Positions 58,847 through 64,000 of a DNA stretch of 64,000 nt are shown piece after piece; position 1 is the stretch's first letter; every line of letters begins with the position of its first letter. The notes under the pieces were generated by a model. That model saw only the letters and a program-made list of their open reading frames with translations, had not been told where the DNA came from and made no database searches. The position numbers were made by a program, and so were the translations under genes. The DNA comes from SIG299 sp045531955 (GTDB lineage Bacteria; Bacillota; Clostridia; Lachnospirales; Lachnospiraceae): the NCBI GenBank assembly GCA_045531955.1, contig JAZSFC010000029.1:26471-90470 (forward strand), given 5' to 3'.

Positions 58847-61800
58847 ATGGGGAAGAAATTTGGAATCCGTACATTGGCATGGATGTTACTTACCGCCATT
58901 TCGGTATCCCTGACCACACCTGCCCTGGCAGAGGCAGAGGTGGTAGAGGATTTTACGCCACGGCGGATTATGATAAAAAGAGAAGCAACCGGAGAAGTGG
59001 CAGATAACAGCATTGCGTTCTTCGGAGTATATGAACCGGCAGAGGAAACCGAAATTACCGAAGGACTTACGGTAATGGATGCAGGCATGTATGATTTATA
59101 CAGCCTGTACTTTGACCAGTCGGTGGTAGCCGTAGAGGATGATGCACCGGTTTTTGCTGCGGGTACACTGATAGAGAATACAGAAACGCTGTCCGCAGAT
59201 ACCGGACTGGATATTCTGCGGGAGCAGGGCTGGCAGGGCCAGAACGTAAAGGTAGCAGTGCTGGATACGGCAGTGGAAGAAACGGCAGGACTGCGTCTGG
59301 CGGGCAGTGTATCCTTTTTGGATGAGGAGCAGAAGCAGACGGAGCCGGAGACAGCCATGCTTCACGGTACAGCCGTGGCAGCGATACTTGTCGAACTGGC
59401 ACCAATGGCGGAGCTTTATTCCGTCGAGGTACTGGATAAAAAAGGAGCAGGCTACTACAGCAGTCTGATTCAGGGTATTTACTGGGCTATAGAGCAGGAT
59501 ATGGACGTACTGGTTCTAAGCCTGGGCGGCGAAAGCTACTCTGCCTTTTTGTGGGAAGCGCTGCAAACAGCCTCCTGGCATGATATGGTAGTAGTTGCCG
59601 CAGCAGGAAATGAAGAGGGCGGAACTATCCTGTATCCGGCGGCTTATCCGGAAACCCTGTCGGTGGGTGCTGTGGATGACAACGGCACTCCAATGACGGT
59701 TTATCTGGACGGAACAACCGACCTGCTGGCACCGGGCGAGGTGCGCCTTGCTGCCGGTTTTAATAACGTAACCTTCCGGGGTAGTTCTGCTGCTGCACCG
59801 GTGGCGGCTTCTGCGGCAGTGCTGTTACGCAGTCTGGAGCCGGATCTGAGCCGGGAGCAGGTAATGGCACTGTTAATCAATACCTCGGATACTATGGTAA
59901 ATGCAGAAACGGCAGCAAAGTACCGCACCAGCCCGATATATACCCGGCTGACAAACAGAAGTCTTTCCCTGAATGAGCTGGAGCTTATGGAGGCAGGGCT
60001 GGATGGCATATTAGAGGCACAGGCGGTATGTCTGCATTTGAATAAGACCTATGGCGCAGATGAAGGACATGCCAGCGGACATGTACGAATGGTAAGCTGT
60101 ACTGCCTGCGGGGCATCCTGGTTTGAAGGAATATCGGATACCTCCTACTGTGAAGAGTGTAATAAACCGGAGCCGACAGCTACACCAACCCCAAAGCCAA
60201 CGGCCACGCCGACACCGAAGCCGACTAGTACACCAAAGCCGACAGAAACACCGACACCGAAGCCGACGAGTACGCCAAAGCCAACAGCAACTCCGGTGCC
60301 AACGGCGACACCAACGCCGGAGCCAACGGAAACACCTTGGCAGCCAACCTATATTCCAACGTATATTCCGACGGTTACACCAAGTCCTACACCAAGTCCT
60401 ACACCAACACTAACGCCAAGTCCAACACCAACGCCTACCCTGGCAATTGATAATCAGGAAAATGGGCAGGCAAGTTTGGGAAGTACCCAAAATACAAACC
60501 AGATATGTGAAGGTGATCCGGTCAACGTTGTTACCGGAAATTACTACCTGGAAGCAACTGATTTTTATTTTCAAGGAATTGGAGATGCATCTATTGCAAT
60601 CACTAGAAGTTATAATTCTGTGAATAGTAGAACCGGATTATTTGGAAAAGGCTGGAATTTTGCGTATGAGAGCAGCCTGTCTCAAGATAGAAATGGAGAT
60701 ATTATAATTATTTATTCTGATGGCAGAACGCTGTGTTTTGAGAAAGATGGAAAGGAATATATAACTCCGGATGTATGTCAGGATGTTTTAACAAAAAATT
60801 CTGATGGTACATGGAATTTGACGCTGGACAGCCGGAAAATTTTTGTTTACAGTGCAGATGGTAAATTGTCTGCTATAACTGACCGTAATGGAAATACTAT
60901 AAGCTTTTTCTATACCTCAGATGGGATTTTAAATGGAATTACAGGAGCTGATGGACTTAAACTTACTATATCCTGTTCCAGAGGAAGAATCACAAAGATT
61001 ACTGACCCGTATGGTCGTTCCGTAACCTATAGCTATGACAGTCAGTCCAGACTTATTAAGGTATCAGGAGAAACCTGTGGAACCACAACCTATACTTATG
61101 ATGAGCACGGAATAACAAGTCTGACAGACGGTAACGGAAATACATGGATTCAGAATGAATATGATGACAGAGGCCGTGTGGTATGTCAGATTGACGAATA
61201 TGGAAGAACTGCAAAATTTATTTATGATGATAAACGGCAGGAAAACTGTTATATTCTGGTTGAGAGCGGCAGCGTAACACGCTATCAATACGATGAAAAT
61301 CTGTATATTACCAGAATAAATTATGATGATGGTAGCTACGAAAAATATTCCTATGATGCGGATGGTAACCGCATAGAAGTAAGACAGCGTAGCGGATATG
61401 TAAGTCGCTATACCTATGATTCCATGGGAAATGTAAGTTCAGTAGCAAATACTCTGGGAGATGTCACATCTTTTGAATACAATAAAGAAAATCAGGTAAC
61501 AAGGGTCGTTTTCCCGGAAGGAGGAGAACTTCGATATACCTATGATACACATGGCAATCTGATAGAACTTGCAGAACAGATTGATGAAGAACTTTGGAGT
61601 AAAACTACGTACGCATATGATGCAAAGGGCCGGGTACTGTCCGTGACGGATGCTGAGGGTGGTGTGACAAGGTTTACTTATGGTACCGGAGCTGACCCGG
61701 TAACTGCAGAAAATGCCTTGGGAGGTGTTTATACTTACACATATGATGGGGTAGGACGTAGAATTTCTGCGGAGGATGATAAAGGGAAAACCATTTACGA

Positions 61801-64000
61801 ATATAACAGCAGAGACCAGATAATAAGTATTACCGGTCCTGATGGTGGAGTGACTGCTTTCGTTTATGATGCTGCCGGAAATCTGATAAAGTATGTGTTA
61901 CCGGAGCAGGTAGAACAGGCAGTTTCAGATGGACTTACCCTGGCAGAGGCGAAGGGATACACTTACGAATATGATGCATTTGACCGCTTGATTGCAAGTA
62001 GCAGTCCGGAGAATTCTGTGTCGAACTATACTTACGATATGGAAGGGAACCTGATTACAGAACGGATACCGGAATATTATAATGCTACAGTAGAAACGGA
62101 AGAACATTACAGCTATACCTATGATGGTGTTGGCAACTTAGTTCAGGTGAAGACACCGGATGGCGGAATTACAACGTATGGCTATGATGCGGCAGGAAAT
62201 ATTATTTCTGTAATTGAGCCGGAGGCACAAAAAACAGGGGTGGAATATACCTATGTTTATGATGCGTTGAACCGCGTGACCAAAGTTACAAATACTTTGG
62301 GTCAGCAGTACATTTACAAGTATGATAAAGAAGGCAATCTTCTTTCTGTGAAGGATGCAGGTGGTTTTGAAACAAGCTATTCCTATACCTTAAATGGTTG
62401 GCTGTTAGAAGAACGGGTACCAAAAAAGGAAGAGAATGGAACTGTATGGTATCAGATAATCCGATATACTTATGATAAGTGTGGCAGAGTGACACAAGTA
62501 GCATATTCAAGAGAATTTGTTACGGAAGAGGGAACCACATCTGCATGGGATGTTGTAGAAGTAATATATGATGCCGCAGGAAATATGCTTTCTGTGACTG
62601 ATAGTGATGGTGGAAAAACGGATTATATATATGATGCATACTCCAGACTGCAAAAGCTGGAGCAGTTATCCGGAAACGGAACAAAGGTAAGTGTACTTTG
62701 TGACTATGATGTGAACGGGAACCTAACCCGAATCAGTGAAGCAGAGAGCGATGCGGTAACTGTATATCGTTATGATTTAAACGGTAATCTGATTTCTGAA
62801 ACAACGCCTATGGGTGCAGAAATCCGCTACATCTACGATGCAGCTAACCGTCTCATCCGCACGGAAGAAGAGGTGCAGGTAGACACTTTAACAATACAGG
62901 ATAACTCTGCCCACGTCCGCCCACTGGATGAAAAAGAGCTAATTTACCCGCAGAACGACTTTGAGTGTCAGGTGGTAACAGACCTGGAGCTTTCTGCAAA
63001 GGGTGTAGAAATAACTATTCTTTACGAAGCAGATTTACTGGAATTAACCCAGTGTACAACACAAAGCTATGGCATAACCGCAGATACCTCCACACCGGGT
63101 GTAATAAAGCTGACCGCGTCCCAAAGCATCAGCCGGGGCGAGGTGTATTTGTGCAGCCTTTCTTTTACAGCCAAGGCAGATAACATCGGCAAGGCGTATG
63201 TAGCAGTGGCACCGGAAAGTACATTGACAAACTCGGATGGTACCTTTTTGTTTTCCGAATGTACAGGAATGCTTCTGGAGGTTACCCTGCCGGATTATAA
63301 CGGGGACAGGATTACGGATTTACGTGATTTTACCCTGCTGGCAAAACAGCATGGAGCGAATGTAACCGAGGAAAACAAGCAGTATGATATTAACGGCAAC
63401 GGACGTATAAACGATGCAGACCTGGATTACATGAAGGAGCTGCTGTTTGCGGGCATTACAGAGGCGGAGCCACTGGAAACTGACCGTGTGGCGGACCGTA
63501 CCTTGCAGGCGGCTTACACGGTAAAAACCAAGACAGAAACCAGGGTAACTACCTACGAATATGATGCGGCTGACCGTGTTGTAGCAGTGACTGACTGCAA
63601 CGGAAATAAATCCACCTATGCCTACGATGCCTGCGGACGCATGGTTTCTGTTTGGGATGCCGAGGGTGGTATTACAGAGTTTTCCTATGACCAAAACGGA
63701 AATGTAGTAAAAATCATTTTGCCGGAGCAGAGAGCACAGGCAGAAGAAAACGGAACGGAAGCATTTGGCGAAAGCTATAGTTATGATACCGAAAACCGTA
63801 TAATTACCGTAACGGATGCCTTAGGAAACAGGGAAACCTATACCTACGATGTTTACGGTAATATGACATCAGTAACGGATGCGGTAGGTGTTATAACAAA
63901 GTACCGCTATGACATCGCGGGTAATCTGACAGAAAACCTTGCGACAGGGGAACGTTACGGTTATAATGTATATGACAAACAGATTTCCTATACCGATGCA
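58847..64000 (+). CDS. Giant secreted subtilase-YD repeat protein with cohesin-like and dockerin modules (runs off the window)
   Basis: The frame is open from ATG 58847 (GGAAAGGAA site) to the last base: 1718 residues without a stop. In order: a signal peptide (cleavage near ALA-EA), then an S8 subtilase at about 105-360 with Asp140 (VLDTAV), His173 (LHGTAVAA), Asn255 (AAGNE) and Ser314 (GSSAAAP) all present. A CxxC pair unit (about 417-440) and a Thr-Pro linker (about 441-530) follow. A DUF6531 start (EGDPVNVVTGNYYLE) leads into many YD/RHS repeats. A cohesin-like segment (about 1373-1481) and a type I dockerin (about 1483-1535, two Ca loops) come next, then more YD repeats. It is a polymorphic-toxin-like shell; the C-terminal payload, if any, lies beyond the window. 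Confidence 0.9.
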   Translation, partial: MGKKFGIRTLAWMLLTAISVSLTTPALAEAEVVEDFTPRRIMIKREATGEVADNSIAFFGVYEPAEETEITEGLTVMDAGMYDLYSLYFDQSVVAVEDDAPVFAAGTLIENTETLSADTGLDILREQGWQGQNVKVAVLDTAVEETAGLRLAGSVSFLDEEQKQTEPETAMLHGTAVAAILVELAPMAELYSVEVLDKKGAGYYSSLIQGIYWAIEQDMDVLVLSLGGESYSAFLWEALQTASWHDMVVVAAAGNEEGGTILYPAAYPETLSVGAVDDNGTPMTVYLDGTTDLLAPGEVRLAAGFNNVTFRGSSAAAPVAASAAVLLRSLEPDLSREQVMALLINTSDTMVNAETAAKYRTSPIYTRLTNRSLSLNELELMEAGLDGILEAQAVCLHLNKTYGADEGHASGHVRMVSCTACGASWFEGISDTSYCEECNKPEPTATPTPKPTATPTPKPTSTPKPTETPTPKPTSTPKPTATPVPTATPTPEPTETPWQPTYIPTYIPTVTPSPTPSPTPTLTPSPTPTPTLAIDNQENGQASLGSTQNTNQICEGDPVNVVTGNYYLEATDFYFQGIGDASIAITRSYNSVNSRTGLFGKGWNFAYESSLSQDRNGDIIIIYSDGRTLCFEKDGKEYITPDVCQDVLTKNSDGTWNLTLDSRKIFVYSADGKLSAITDRNGNTISFFYTSDGILNGITGADGLKLTISCSRGRITKITDPYGRSVTYSYDSQSRLIKVSGETCGTTTYTYDEHGITSLTDGNGNTWIQNEYDDRGRVVCQIDEYGRTAKFIYDDKRQENCYILVESGSVTRYQYDENLYITRINYDDGSYEKYSYDADGNRIEVRQRSGYVSRYTYDSMGNVSSVANTLGDVTSFEYNKENQVTRVVFPEGGELRYTYDTHGNLIELAEQIDEELWSKTTYAYDAKGRVLSVTDAEGGVTRFTYGTGADPVTAENALGGVYTYTYDGVGRRISAEDDKGKTIYEYNSRDQIISITGPDGGVTAFVYDAAGNLIKYVLPEQVEQAVSDGLTLAEAKGYTYEYDAFDRLIASSSPENSVSNYTYDMEGNLITERIPEYYNATVETEEHYSYTYDGVGNLVQVKTPDGGITTYGYDAAGNIISVIEPEAQKTGVEYTYVYDALNRVTKVTNTLGQQYIYKYDKEGNLLSVKDAGGFETSYSYTLNGWLLEERVPKKEENGTVWYQIIRYTYDKCGRVTQVAYSREFVTEEGTTSAWDVVEVIYDAAGNMLSVTDSDGGKTDYIYDAYSRLQKLEQLSGNGTKVSVLCDYDVNGNLTRISEAESDAVTVYRYDLNGNLISETTPMGAEIRYIYDAANRLIRTEEEVQVDTLTIQDNSAHVRPLDEKELIYPQNDFECQVVTDLELSAKGVEITILYEADLLELTQCTTQSYGITADTSTPGVIKLTASQSISRGEVYLCSLSFTAKADNIGKAYVAVAPESTLTNSDGTFLFSECTGMLLEVTLPDYNGDRITDLRDFTLLAKQHGANVTEENKQYDINGNGRINDADLDYMKELLFAGITEAEPLETDRVADRTLQAAYTVKTKTETRVTTYEYDAADRVVAVTDCNGNKSTYAYDACGRMVSVWDAEGGITEFSYDQNGNVVKIILPEQRAQAEENGTEAFGESYSYDTENRIITVTDALGNRETYTYDVYGNMTSVTDAVGVITKYRYDIAGNLTENLATGERYGYNVYDKQISYTDA

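Overview
The window looks like a low-GC Firmicute of the Lachnospiraceae type. Evidence: AAGGAGG-type ribosome sites, Spo0A-like boxes, Thr-Pro linkers in secreted proteins, a dockerin, and VTC/DUF4956, KtrAB and LacZ homologues. It has two parts. Bases 1 to about 39,250 are one end of a large mobile element whose left end lies outside the window. Bases about 39,250 to 64,000 are ordinary host chromosome.

Element, 1-16 kb: mostly secreted or membrane-anchored proteins of unknown function (paralogous secreted beta-rich proteins, a Pro-rich anchored protein next to a 1330-residue secreted protein, a duplicated-domain membrane protein), with small soluble genes and an HNH-like protein between them. 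A tandem repeat of about 30 bp lies at 2950-3240, before an unknown coiled-coil protein. Element, 16-21 kb: a lone DUF262 protein, two DUF3846 proteins (one fused to DUF4314), then about 1.4 kb without a confident gene but rich in hairpins. Element, 21-30 kb: a small MerR-type gene coupled to a chemoreceptor, an SOS-type Y-family DNA polymerase with LexA-like boxes, two minus-strand lipoproteins (one with four Cys/His modules) and an XRE regulator with direct-repeat operators. Element, 30-39 kb: a 13-copy array of exactly 22 bp before an HTH/resolvase-like protein, a minimal tyrosine recombinase, unknown genes, and a large serine recombinase with a 51-residue gene overlapping its start. Just after the recombinase lie dyad repeats and what looks like the 3' end of an interrupted host gene. 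No relaxase, VirB4/VirD4 or phage structural gene is visible in this part.

Chromosome, 39-64 kb: AraC regulator, PAS-GGDEF-EAL-PAS protein, KtrB/KtrA potassium transporter, SpoU methyltransferase, VTC plus DUF4956 pair, DapF, SH3/C39-like lipoprotein, DUF1461 membrane protein and a GH2 beta-galactosidase. These are followed by two overlapping XRE-TPR regulators with a convergent 52-residue exported peptide gene, which has the layout of a peptide-pheromone circuit. The window ends in a secreted Ig-like protein and a very large secreted protein that is still open at base 64,000 (subtilase, Thr-Pro linker, YD repeats, cohesin-like and dockerin modules).

The most unusual signals are: (1) the hexamer GGGGTA, which I counted 48 times on the + strand and once on the - strand across the 39 kb element; (2) the two iteron-like arrays with different periods, each before an unknown HTH-containing gene; (3) the possible structured RNA region at 19.3-20.7 kb; (4) the XRE-TPR/peptide cassette; (5) the Cys/His-module lipoprotein. 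All counts were made by eye.
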